A stretch of 64,000 bases of DNA from Streptomyces sp. ERV7. GTDB taxonomy: Bacteria; Actinomycetota; Actinomycetes; Streptomycetales; Streptomycetaceae. Each line of letters opens with the position of its first letter. The stretch's first letter is position 1. This document shows, in pieces, positions 26,524-34,812 of this stretch. Below the pieces are notes generated by a model. It was not told where the DNA came from. It ran no database searches and saw nothing but the letters and a program-made list of their open reading frames with translations. The stretch lies in the NCBI RefSeq assembly GCF_001653515.1, contig NZ_LYOY01000040.1:1302001-1366000 (forward strand). The letters are read 5' to 3'. A program made the position numbers and the translations under genes.

Positions 26524-28155
26524 TCAGATGACGGGCGGGGTGGGCGTCCTGCGGACCGCCCGCCCCGCCAGCACGTCCGTGCGCCGCCCGTCCTCGATGA
26601 CGAACCTGCCGTCGATCAGGACGTACGGGATGCCCGTGGGCAGGGTCCGGGGCCGCTCGAAGGTGGCGCCCGCCGCGACCGTCTCCGGGTCGAACAGGAC
26701 GACGTCGGCGCGGTAGCCCTCCTTCACCAGGCCCCGGTCCGGGAGCCGCAGTCGGGCCGCCGGGCGCGAGGTCAGATGGGCGACCATCTCCTCCAGGGGG
26801 AGGACGCCCAGGTCGCGGGCGTAGTGGCCGAGGTAGTGGGGGAACGTGCCATAGGCGCGCGGATGGGGCTTCGCGCCCTGGAGGATGCCGTCGCTGCCGC
26901 CCGTGTGGACGCGGTGGCGCATGATCGCCCGGACGTTCTCCTCGTGGCCCACGTGCTGGAGGATCGTCGAGCCGAGGCCGTCCTCGACCAGCAGCCGGCG
27001 GGCGGTCGTCCACGGCGCCTCGCCGAGCTCGCGCGCGGACCGCGCGACCGTCTCGCCCACGTAGGACATGAGCCCCGGGTCGCCCACCCCCGAGATCTCG
27101 ATCGTCTCCCAGTCGATGGGCACCCCGTGGCAGCCGTCCGAGCCCACCACCTCCAGGTCGTGGCGGATCCGCTCGGCCGTCGCCCCGTCCCGCAGCCGCG
27201 CCAGCACCGCCTCGGGCCCGCCCGCGCCCGCCCAGCTCGGCAGCATCGCGGCGAGCGTCGTACAGCCCGGGGTGTACGGATAGGTGTCGAGCGTGATGTC
27301 CGAGCCGGTGGCCAGGGCCCGGTCCAACAGCGCCAGGAGCTCCGGCGCGCGGCCCTCGTTCTCGCCGAAGTTCATCGTGGCGTGGGCCAGGTGCAGCGCG
27401 CAGCCGGCCGCGCGGGTGAGCTCCACCATCTCCTCGTACGCGCGCAGGGCGCCCGCGCCGTAGGAGCGGTGATGGGGGCAGTAGTAGCCGCCGTACCGCG
27501 CCACCACCTCGCAGAGCGCGGTCAGTTCGGCGTCCGGGGCGTACATCCCGGGCGTGTAGGTGAGGCCGGAGGACAGGCCGACCGCGCCCTGCTCCAGTCC
27601 CTCGGCCACCAACCGCCGCATCCGGTCCAGCTCCTGCGGGGTGGCCTCGCGGTCCTCCCAGCCCATCGCGTACATCCGGACCGTGCCCTGGGGGATCAGA
27701 TAGGCCGCGTTGACCGCGATGCCCTCGCCGTCGAACCCCCGGTCGAGGCGGTCCAGGTACGCGCCGACCGTGCGCCAGTCGAAGTCGATGTCCGAACCGT
27801 CGCCGTTCCAGCCGGCGATGGCCCTGCGGACCTCGGCGAGGGTGCGGTCGTCGACGGGCGCGTACGAGAGCCCGTCCTGGCCCAGGACCTCCAGGGTGAC
27901 GCCCTGCGCGGCCTTGGCGCTGTGGTCCGGGTCGCGCAGCAGGGCCAGGTCGGAGTGCGCGTGCATGTCGATGAAGCCGGGGGCGAGGGCGAGCCCGTCG
28001 GCGTCCAGGACGCGGGTGCCGGACAGCGGGGGTCCGCCCTCGCGGCGCAGCGCCGCGATGCGGCCGTCCCGGATGCCGGCGTCGGCGCGGAACGAGGGTC
28101 CGCCGCTGCCGTCGATCACCCGGGCGCCGCGTACGACGAGGTCCATCAGGGGCAT
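26524..28155 (-). CDS. N-acyl-D-amino-acid deacylase (amidohydrolase)
   Basis: About 543 residues. It hydrolyses N-acyl-D-amino acids to D-amino acid and carboxylate using zinc. Motifs: VVRGARVIDGSGG, the metal-binding LAPGFIDMHAHSDLALL, LGQDGLSYAPVDDRTL, YYCPHHRSYGAG, LHLAHATMNFGENEGR and HTGGSDGILQGAKPHPRAYG with the catalytic Asp region. The start at 28155 overlaps the upstream stop (TGATG); ATG 28146 is an alternative. It is the second gene of an operon with the D-threonine-aldolase-like gene, so acylated D-amino acids could be hydrolysed and the product then metabolised. Confidence 0.9.
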   Translation of the reverse strand: MPLMDLVVRGARVIDGSGGPSFRADAGIRDGRIAALRREGGPPLSGTRVLDADGLALAPGFIDMHAHSDLALLRDPDHSAKAAQGVTLEVLGQDGLSYAPVDDRTLAEVRRAIAGWNGDGSDIDFDWRTVGAYLDRLDRGFDGEGIAVNAAYLIPQGTVRMYAMGWEDREATPQELDRMRRLVAEGLEQGAVGLSSGLTYTPGMYAPDAELTALCEVVARYGGYYCPHHRSYGAGALRAYEEMVELTRAAGCALHLAHATMNFGENEGRAPELLALLDRALATGSDITLDTYPYTPGCTTLAAMLPSWAGAGGPEAVLARLRDGATAERIRHDLEVVGSDGCHGVPIDWETIEISGVGDPGLMSYVGETVARSARELGEAPWTTARRLLVEDGLGSTILQHVGHEENVRAIMRHRVHTGGSDGILQGAKPHPRAYGTFPHYLGHYARDLGVLPLEEMVAHLTSRPAARLRLPDRGLVKEGYRADVVLFDPETVAAGATFERPRTLPTGIPYVLIDGRFVIEDGRRTDVLAGRAVRRTPTPPVI

Positions 28156-29423
28156 CAGAAGTAGGTGCGGATGTAGTCGACGACCGTGCCGTCCGCCTCC
28201 ACCAGCGGGATCAGCGGCCACTTGTCGAAGCTGGTGCACGGGTGGGAGAGGCCGAGGCCCACCCAGTCGCCGACCTCCAGCTCCGCCTCCGGGGAGGTGC
28301 GCAGCCAGGCGTGCTGGTCGGAGAGCGCGGTGACCTCGATCCCGGTCGCGGGGCGCTCGGTCCCGTCCGCCCCGCGCACCACCTGCGCCTCGGGCAGGTC
28401 GAGGTCGTGCGCCGCGTCCCGCTTGCCCGCGTTCACGAACGCCTGGTCGGGGGTGGGCCGGGAGACGACCTGGGCCCAGAGGCGGAACGCGGGGTGCAGG
28501 GCACCCTCTTCCGGGATGCGGTTGAAGGGCGTGACCCTTCGGTACTGGCCGTCGTCGTGCGAGACGTACGCGCCCGAGCGCAGCAACTTCAGTACAGGGA
28601 GGGAGAGTTCGGGGATCTCGGCGAAGACGTCCGCGACCGCGTCGAACCAGGCGCTGCCGCCCGCGCTGACCACGATCTCGTCGAGGCCCGTCCCCGAGAA
28701 GCGGCCCGCCTTGTCGAACTCCGAGGCCAGCGCGGTCAGCCTGCGCAGCCAGGCCGCGACCCGCTCCGGGGTGGCCCCAGGGACCTCGGCCTCATAGCCC
28801 GCGACGCCCACCAGGCGCAGGGTGCGGGTGGCGCCCACCGCGTCCGCGACCGCCGTGCAGTCCGCCTCGGTACGGGCGCCGGTGCGGGCGCCCTCGCCCG
28901 CGCCCAGCTCGACGACGACGTCCACCGGGCGGGCCGCACCGGCCAGCGCCGCGTCCATCAGCTCGACCCCGCGCACCGAGTCCACGTAGCAGATGAACCG
29001 GAACTCGGCGTCCCGCGCCAGCTCCGCCGCGATCCACTTCAGGGCCGCCGGGTCCACCAGCTCGTTGCCGAGGAAGATCCGCCGGATGCCGAACGCGCGG
29101 GCGACGCGCACCTGGTGGGGCACGGCCAGGGTGATGCCCCAGGCGCCGTGGTCGAGCTGGCGGGCGAAGAGCTCGGGGGCCATCGTCGTCTTGCCGTGCG
29201 GGGCGAAGGAGAGGCCGTGCCGGGTCGCGTACGTCTCCATCAGCGCGAGGTTGTGCTCCAGGCGCTCGGCGGAGAGGGCGAGGACGGGCGTGGTGAAGCC
29301 GTCCGTGAACAGGTTCCGGCGCTGGGCCGCCAGCTCGCCGACGGTCAGGCCCTCGGCGTCCGGGGGGAGCCCCTTGAAGCGGTGGTCGACGCGCTCTTCG
29401 GCCAGTCCTGCCAGGAACCCCAT
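28155..29423 (-). CDS. PLP-dependent D-threonine aldolase / D-serine dehydratase-like enzyme
   Basis: 422 residues, ATG 29423 behind GGAGG. The N-terminal alanine-racemase-like barrel holds the PLP lysine in SFAPHGKTTMAPELFARQLD; the C-terminal domain ends GLGLSHPCTSFDKWPLIPL with the His-Cys metal pair of the D-threonine aldolase/DSD1 family (often annotated amino acid deaminase). It acts in the cytoplasm on D-amino acids such as D-Ser or D-Thr; which one cannot be told. It is first in the operon, with GTTGC/GCAAC operator-like repeats upstream and a divergent sugar-kinase remnant. Confidence 0.85.
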   Translation of the reverse strand: MGFLAGLAEERVDHRFKGLPPDAEGLTVGELAAQRRNLFTDGFTTPVLALSAERLEHNLALMETYATRHGLSFAPHGKTTMAPELFARQLDHGAWGITLAVPHQVRVARAFGIRRIFLGNELVDPAALKWIAAELARDAEFRFICYVDSVRGVELMDAALAGAARPVDVVVELGAGEGARTGARTEADCTAVADAVGATRTLRLVGVAGYEAEVPGATPERVAAWLRRLTALASEFDKAGRFSGTGLDEIVVSAGGSAWFDAVADVFAEIPELSLPVLKLLRSGAYVSHDDGQYRRVTPFNRIPEEGALHPAFRLWAQVVSRPTPDQAFVNAGKRDAAHDLDLPEAQVVRGADGTERPATGIEVTALSDQHAWLRTSPEAELEVGDWVGLGLSHPCTSFDKWPLIPLVEADGTVVDYIRTYF

Positions 29424-29454
29424 GGAAGCCTCCGTGATCGCTGCTGCGACAGCC

Positions 29455-29481
29455 GTTGCATCATGCGCAACGACCGTTGCG
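29455..29481. promoter_or_regulatory. Overlapping GTTGC/GCAAC palindromes (IclR-like operator)
   Basis: GTTGC-N7-GCAAC (29455-29471) overlaps CGCAACGACCGTTGCG (29466-29481), giving three half-sites in the 123-bp divergent region between the D-amino-acid operon and the PfkB kinase start. Such sites suit a dimeric or tetrameric IclR or GntR regulator controlling both sides; the regulator gene itself is not in the window. Confidence 0.65.
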
Positions 29482-29546
29482 TATCTCGCTTACTGCTGTC
29501 TAACATCCGGGCCAACGTCGGGTCAATGGTGAGAGGAGCGTCAACG

Positions 29547-30167
29547 GTGGACGTGGATGTCGTCTGTCTCGGGGAGTCCATGGTCGCGTTTCTGCCCACC
29601 CGGCCGGGGCACCTCGCCGATGTGCCGTCCTTCGAGCGGGGGATCGGCGGCGCCGAGTCCAATGTGGCGTGCGCGCTCGCGTCTGCCGGGCACACGGTGA
29701 AGTGGGTCAGCAGGGTCGGCGCGGACGGCTTCGGGGACCACCTGGTCGAGGCGGTGCGCGCGTACGGGGTGGACACGTCCGGGGTGCGCCGGGATCCTGA
29801 GCGGCCGACCGGCGTGTACTTCCGTACGGCCGACGACCGCTCGGACGGCTCGCACGAGGTCGCGTACTACCGGGCCGGGTCGGCCGCCTCCGCGATGTCG
29901 CCGGGGACGGTGCCGCGGGGCTTGGCGTGGTCGGGCCGGGTGCTGCATCTGTCCGGCATCACGGCCGCGCTGTCCTCCGGCTGCCTGGCGCTGTCGCGGA
30001 CGCTGCTGTCGCGCACGCCCGGCCGGCCGCTGGTGTCGTTCGACGTCAACTACCGGGCCGGACTGTGGCGTTCGGGCTCGGATCCCCGGGTGCTGCTGGA
30101 GCTGGCGCGGGGGGCGGACGTGGTGTTCGTGGGGGAGGACGAGGCGGAGGAGGCGTGGGGTGGGGGG
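29547..30167 (+). pseudogene. PfkB-family sugar kinase (2-keto-3-deoxygluconate kinase-like), 3'-truncated
   Basis: GTG 29547 behind GAGAGGAG opens a PfkB kinase: VVCLGESMVAFLPTRPGHLA, FERGIGGAESNVACALASAG, TGVYFRTADD, VAYYRAGSAASAMSP, PLVSFDVNYRAGLWRSG, DVVFVGEDEAEEAWG. After about 205 residues similarity stops at a G-rich stretch (30155-30170), and the frame continues without a stop as antisense of the carboxypeptidase gene to 31451. The C-terminal third with the catalytic GAGD loop is absent, so no active kinase is expected. The divergent position suggests the intact enzyme was once co-regulated with the D-aminoacylase operon. Confidence 0.75.
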
Positions 30168-30179
30168 ATTAACCCGCCG

Positions 30180-31559
30180 TCACGTACCCGCGCAGTACTG
30201 CGACTCCTTCCCAATGGACCGGTACATGCAATCCGCGTTCTCCAGCAACTGCAGCACCGCATCCCGGTTCCGGGCCGTCTCCCGCTCGATCACCTCGTCC
30301 GGCGGGTAGAAGCCCCCACCCGCCCCCGACTCACCCGGGTACATCTCAAACGTGTAGTCGAAGATCTTCTGCGTACCCCAGAGGAAGTCGTCGATCGTGC
30401 CATCGGTGATGTACAGGTCGCTGGACTGCTCCGGCGTGTACCCGTTGGACGCCGCCATCTTGCCGCCGACCGCGGCGAACGCGTCGTGGTCGTCCTGGGT
30501 GAGGCCCGGCGCCGTGTTGTTGTACGTGTAGCCGAACGGCCACAGCACCAGCTCGCTGTACGTGTGGAAGTCGATCCCCGCCTTGATCTGCTGCTTTCCG
30601 CCCACCACCCGGCTGCGGGCGAAGTCGGAGACGACCTTCACCTCGGGGGCGGACTCGGCGGCCGTGCCGCGGTACGTCTCGGAGCCCTTGCTGGAGGACG
30701 AGCCGCCGCAGCAGCCCCACTTGTAGTTCCAGTTCCGGTTCAGGTCCGTACCGACGTACGAGGAACCGGAGTTGGGCTGGCGGTTCTTGCGCCAGCTGCG
30801 GTACGAGCCGGTCGCGATGTCGTACTCGCCGCCGTCCGGATTGAGGTCCGGCACGATCCAGATCTCGCGGCTGTTCACCATGTTGGTGATCCGCGCGTCC
30901 TTGCCGTACCCCGCGCCGAACTCGCGCAGCAGATACAGCGCCATCTCCACCGTCAGATGCTCACGCGCGTGCTGGTGGAAGGTGAAGAGGACCTCCGGCT
31001 CGCTCTCGTCCGTCGCGACGTTGTCGCTCACCTTGATCGCGACGATGTCCCTGCCCTGGTACGACTTGCCGATCACGCGCTTGCTCATGATCGAGGGGTA
31101 CTGGGCGAGCCGCTGGTCGATCTCCGTCGTCGCCTCGGTGTAGTTGTGGTACCTGGAGTCCGCCGACGGGAAGTCGAAGGGCTGCGCCTTGGCGCCGTTC
31201 GTGCGGTTCGGGGGTCCGGGCAGCGCCTTGAGCGTGTAGCCGAGCGTGCGCAGGTTCTTCGCCTGTGCCGCGTCGGCGCTGACCACGACGGTGTGCTCGC
31301 GCACCTCGTCGATGGCGACCCCGGTGGCGGCGATGGCGGTGCGCGCGGCGGGGGTGGCCGGGCCGTGGATCTCGTACTGGGTGGTGGCCTCGTCGGCGGC
31401 CACGTCCGCGCGCTCGCGCGGGGAGGGCGCCGGGGACGCGGTGGCGTGTGAGGTCAGGGGGGCGGCGAGGGCCATCGCGAGCAGGGCCGCGAGGCCCGCC
31501 GAGCGTCTGGCACCGCCGCGCGGCGCGCGGGTGGCGCGCGTACGCGTACGAAGTCGCAT
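30180..31559 (-). CDS. Secreted M14 zinc carboxypeptidase
   Basis: 459 residues from ATG 31559 (AGGAGC upstream). A signal peptide with an Arg-rich start and AALLAMALAAPLTSHATA core leads to a propeptide and the M14 domain: YHNYTEATTEIDQRLAQYP, the zinc motif FTFHQHAREHLTVEMALYLL (HxxE), SREIWIVPDLNPDGGEYDI, GTDLNRNWNYKWGC, the third zinc His in IKAGIDFHTYSELVLWPFGY and catalytic Glu in DYTFEMYPGE. Members remove C-terminal residues from extracellular peptides. Its stop lies about 10 bp from the kinase truncation point. Confidence 0.92.
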   Translation of the reverse strand: MRLRTRTRATRAPRGGARRSAGLAALLAMALAAPLTSHATASPAPSPRERADVAADEATTQYEIHGPATPAARTAIAATGVAIDEVREHTVVVSADAAQAKNLRTLGYTLKALPGPPNRTNGAKAQPFDFPSADSRYHNYTEATTEIDQRLAQYPSIMSKRVIGKSYQGRDIVAIKVSDNVATDESEPEVLFTFHQHAREHLTVEMALYLLREFGAGYGKDARITNMVNSREIWIVPDLNPDGGEYDIATGSYRSWRKNRQPNSGSSYVGTDLNRNWNYKWGCCGGSSSSKGSETYRGTAAESAPEVKVVSDFARSRVVGGKQQIKAGIDFHTYSELVLWPFGYTYNNTAPGLTQDDHDAFAAVGGKMAASNGYTPEQSSDLYITDGTIDDFLWGTQKIFDYTFEMYPGESGAGGGFYPPDEVIERETARNRDAVLQLLENADCMYRSIGKESQYCAGT

Positions 31560-31940
31560 GAATGCTCCTGGGGATCCAGAGGTGGGGGTGTTCATGTCGA
31601 CGTTGCTGTGGCTGTGGCTGTCGTGCGTCTGCGGTGGGTTGCCGCACCCCGAGCTTCCGTGCATGGCATGTCACCGTCAAGGCTTGCCGCTCCGCGCCCG
31701 GTCCGGGTGGGTGATATCCCGTCAAGGTCGTTCTCGGGCGGCTCCATGGGGTGAATGGTGCGCGCCGAGTCGGGGAATCCGATCGTCCGACTGGCGCCGG
31801 TGGGCTGTACGGGCGTACGGGATGCCCCTGGCGCACCCTTTCCGGGTGTGGTCACCCGTACGGAGTCCCAGCTGATCCAACTGGCCCGAACTCAACGGTT
31901 GCCCACGGGGGTTGGCACGCCCAACAATGCGCATGACAAG

Positions 31941-31962
31941 TCCAGGAGAACCCACTCCTGGA
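31941..31962 (+). promoter_or_regulatory. Hairpin in the leader of the S1 protease gene
   Basis: The 426-bp gap 31560-31985 separates the divergent carboxypeptidase and protease genes and holds both promoters; no gene is seen. Just before the protease ribosome site lies a perfect 8-bp stem TCCAGGAG / CTCCTGGA with a six-base loop. The first arm contains an AGGAG that could be masked when folded, so it may modulate translation or mRNA stability. Confidence 0.4.
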
Positions 31963-31985
31963 TCCCTTCAGAGGGGAACCCCCAC

Positions 31986-32828
31986 ATGAAGAAGCCTCTC
32001 GTCGGCACGGTGCTGGCGCTGCTGCTCGTCGGAGCGGGAGCGGCACCGGTCGTCGCGGCGCCGCACACCCACAGCGGCACCAAGGCGACGGTCAAGGCGG
32101 TCGACTTCGCCGGAACGGTCGCGCTCAGCAACTGTTCCGGGTCGCTCGTCCGTACGCCCGGCTCCCAGCCGAACGACCCCGCTCTCATCCTCTCGAACGG
32201 CCACTGCCTGGAGACCGGATTCCCGGCCGCCGGCGAGGTCATCACCGACCAGGCCTCCTCGCGCAGCTTCTCGCTGCTCAACGGCGCGGGAAGCAAGGTC
32301 GGCACCCTGCGGGCCACCAAGGTCTCGTACGCCACGATGACCGACACCGACATCACGGTCTACCAGTTGAGCCGGACGTACGCGCAGATCCAGAGCCAGT
32401 ACGGGATCGGCGCGCTCACGCTGAACGACCAGCACCCGGTCGCGGGCACCGCCATCAAGGTGGTCTCCGGCTACTGGAAGCGGACCTACAGCTGCAACAT
32501 CGACGGGTTCGCGTACCGCCTCAAGGAGGGCGACTGGACCTGGAAGGACTCGGTCCGCTACACCTCCGCCTGCCAGACCATCGGCGGCACCTCGGGCTCC
32601 CCGGTCATCGACACCGCCACCGGCAAGGTGGTCGCGGTGAACAACACCGGCAACGAGGACGGGCAGCGCTGCACGGAGAACAACCCGTGCGAGGTGGACC
32701 AGAACGGCAAGGTCACCGTCCGCTACAAGATCAACTACGCCCAGCAGACGTACATCATCGTCCCCTGCATAGGCACCGGCAACAAGTTCGACCTGAACCG
32801 GCCCGGCTGCACCCTGCCCAAGCCGTGA
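31986..32828 (+). CDS. Secreted trypsin-like (S1) serine protease
   Basis: 280 residues, ATG 31986 behind GAGGGG. A signal peptide (KKPLVGTVLALLLVGAGAAP) precedes the S1 domain. The catalytic triad is visible: His in LILSNGHCLETG, Asp in TMTDTDITVYQLSR and Ser in TIGGTSGSPVID. Cys residues are placed for disulfides. Length is on the short side of secreted Streptomyces S1 proteases and no long propeptide is present. It degrades extracellular protein. It ends at a convergent hairpin shared with the chitinase gene. Confidence 0.92.
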   Translation: MKKPLVGTVLALLLVGAGAAPVVAAPHTHSGTKATVKAVDFAGTVALSNCSGSLVRTPGSQPNDPALILSNGHCLETGFPAAGEVITDQASSRSFSLLNGAGSKVGTLRATKVSYATMTDTDITVYQLSRTYAQIQSQYGIGALTLNDQHPVAGTAIKVVSGYWKRTYSCNIDGFAYRLKEGDWTWKDSVRYTSACQTIGGTSGSPVIDTATGKVVAVNNTGNEDGQRCTENNPCEVDQNGKVTVRYKINYAQQTYIIVPCIGTGNKFDLNRPGCTLPKP

Positions 32829-32833
32829 CACGA

Positions 32834-32869
32834 GGTTTCCCCGCGCCCCTGGTGGGGCGCGGGGAAACC
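32834..32869. terminator. Bidirectional hairpin terminator
   Basis: A perfect 16-bp inverted repeat (GGTTTCCCCGCGCCCC and complement) with a four-base loop between convergent protease and chitinase genes. Same arm family as the hairpin at 5836-5873. Confidence 0.8.
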
Positions 32870-32884
32870 CGACGGATCGGGGAG

Positions 32885-34573
32885 TTACGGCAGTGCGTGG
32901 ACGTGCGGTCCCACCGCGTTCGACCAGGCGTTGCCCGACTTGGCGTCCCAGTTGGTCGACCAGGTCATCGCGCCCCGCAGTCCCGGCCAGGTGCGCGAGG
33001 GCTTGAAGGAGCCGCAGTTGGTGCCCGCGGTCAGGCAGTCCAGGGCCGCGTTCACCACCGACGGGGAGACGTAGCCGCTGCCCGCGCCGCTCGTCGAGGC
33101 CGGCAGGCCGAGGCCCACCTGGGACGGGTCGAGGCCGCCCTGGAGCTGGATGCAGGCGAGCGCGGTCAGGAAGTCGACCGAGCCCTGCGAGTAGACCTTG
33201 CCGTCGCAGCCGAGCATCGAACCGCTGTTGTAGTACTGCATGTTGACGACGGTCAGGATGTCCTTGATGTTGAGCGCCGTCTTGAAGTACTCGCCCGAGG
33301 TCGACTGCATGTCGATGGTCTGCGGCGCCATCGTGATGACGAGCTTGCTGCCCGCCTTCGACGACAGCGAGCGCAGCGCCTGCGTCATATAGGTCGAGTT
33401 GAGGCCGTTCTCCAGGTCGATGTCGACGCCGTCGAAGCCGTACGTCTGCATCAGCGAGTAGACGGAGTTGGCGAAGTTCGTCGCGGACGTCGAGTCGTTG
33501 ATCGACACCGTGCCGTTCTGGCCGCCGATGGAGATGATCACCGACTTGCCGGCCGCGTGCTTGGCGGCGATGTCCGCCTTGAACTGCTCGACGCCGTAGC
33601 CGCCGAGGCCGTTGGTGTCGAGGTTGAAGGTCACCCCGCCCGGGGTGCCGGTGGCGTCGGCGAAGGAGACCGCGATGATGTCGTAGTTCGCGGGCACGTC
33701 GCTGATCTTCTGGACGGTCGCGCCGTTGTTGAAGTTCTGCCAGTACCCGGTCACCGCGTGCTTGGGCACGGTCCCGCCGCCCGGGGTGCCGGTCGCGGAC
33801 GTCTTCCCGGTCACCGCCGCCGACCTGGGGGACTCCCCGGCGGCGTTGGTCGCGGTCACCTGGAACTGGTACGAGGTCGACGCGCTCAGCCCGGTCACGG
33901 TCGCCGAACCGCCGCTCACCGACTGCACCTTGGCGCCGTCGCGGTAGACGTTGTACCCGGTCGCGTTGGAGACCGCGCCCCAGGAGAGGTCCACGGAGGA
34001 GGAGCTCACCGAGCCGACCGCGAGGCCGCCGGGGGCCGCCGGGATCGTCGGGGCCGGGTCGCCGCCCCCGCCGCCGTCCGGGCCGAACACCGAGATGTCG
34101 TCGGCGTAGTAGGCGGGCTGGCCGTACCAGCCGTGGGTGTAGATCTGCACCGAGGTGGTGGAGGCGCCGGTCCTGAACGTGGTCGACAGCTGGTTCCAGC
34201 CGCCGCCGGTGCCGGGCGTCCAGGTGGAGACGTCGCTGGTCCCGGTGCCGGTGGCGCCGAGGTAGACGTACGAGCCCTGGACCCAGGAGCTCAGCGTGTA
34301 CGTGGAGTTGGGCTTCACGGCGACGGTCTGGACGCACTGGCCGGTGTCGGAGCCGGACGGGGACGCCTTGAGGGCGGCGGAGCCGCCGTGCACGGGGGAG
34401 GAGACGGCGGCGCCGCTCCCGGCCGTACAGCTCCAGTTGGCGAGCCCCGACTCGAAGCCCGCGTTCTTGGCGTTGTTGACGTCCGCCGCGTACGCGGTGC
34501 CGGTGAGCCCGGCCATGGACAGGGCGCCGGCCGCGGCCACGGCCAGGCCGATTCTGCCGCTTGCTCGTTTCAC
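32885..34573 (-). CDS. Secreted GH18 chitinase with CBM and fibronectin III domains
   Basis: 562 residues from GTG 34573 (GGAGG upstream). Order: signal peptide ending AYA; a carbohydrate-binding beta-sandwich (NAGFESGLANWSCTAG ... PAYYADDISVFG); a Gly/Pro linker; one FnIII domain (PGGLAVGSVSSSSVDLSWGA); a linker; and the GH18 barrel (HAVTGYWQNFNNGATVQKIS) with the catalytic signature YGFDGVDIDLENG (DxxDxDxE) and AMTWSTNWD at the end. It cleaves beta-1,4 linkages in chitin outside the cell. Promoter and DasR-like site are described separately. Confidence 0.95.
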   Translation of the reverse strand: MKRASGRIGLAVAAAGALSMAGLTGTAYAADVNNAKNAGFESGLANWSCTAGSGAAVSSPVHGGSAALKASPSGSDTGQCVQTVAVKPNSTYTLSSWVQGSYVYLGATGTGTSDVSTWTPGTGGGWNQLSTTFRTGASTTSVQIYTHGWYGQPAYYADDISVFGPDGGGGGDPAPTIPAAPGGLAVGSVSSSSVDLSWGAVSNATGYNVYRDGAKVQSVSGGSATVTGLSASTSYQFQVTATNAAGESPRSAAVTGKTSATGTPGGGTVPKHAVTGYWQNFNNGATVQKISDVPANYDIIAVSFADATGTPGGVTFNLDTNGLGGYGVEQFKADIAAKHAAGKSVIISIGGQNGTVSINDSTSATNFANSVYSLMQTYGFDGVDIDLENGLNSTYMTQALRSLSSKAGSKLVITMAPQTIDMQSTSGEYFKTALNIKDILTVVNMQYYNSGSMLGCDGKVYSQGSVDFLTALACIQLQGGLDPSQVGLGLPASTSGAGSGYVSPSVVNAALDCLTAGTNCGSFKPSRTWPGLRGAMTWSTNWDAKSGNAWSNAVGPHVHALP

Positions 34574-34638
34574 TTGCTGCCTCCGGTGGGGGAGTTGGGA
34601 GGTCGGTGGGGAGGTGGGCGCGCGCTGTGCGTACAAGC

Positions 34639-34663
34639 TGGTCCAGACCAATCCTGTTGTCAA
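34639..34663 (-). promoter_or_regulatory. Chitinase promoter with DasR-type site
   Basis: Minus-strand TTGACA (34663-34658) is a perfect -35 box. In the spacer region downstream lies TGGTCCAGACCA (34639-34650), one mismatch from the perfect dre core TGGTCTAGACCA. DasR, the N-acetylglucosamine-responsive GntR repressor, binds such elements before Streptomyces chitinase genes. Placement between -35 and start fits repression relieved by aminosugar phosphates. Confidence 0.8.
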
Positions 34664-34812
34664 GACCTCTGGCGCCTCTCGTGGCATCACAGAAACGAGA
34701 AGACTGTTCACGCGCAGCTATCTCGTGGATACAGTGCTGCTTCAGGGGGGAAGTGCGGTGATCACTTACGGCTGAGGGGGCCCGCCACGGGCCGAGGGAA
34801 CGGGGACTTGAT

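Noticed and set aside
28242..31451. 1069-residue plus-strand frame
   Set aside because: Only the stretch from 29547 to about 30167 is a real kinase fragment; the parts before and after are antisense of the D-threonine-aldolase-like and carboxypeptidase genes.
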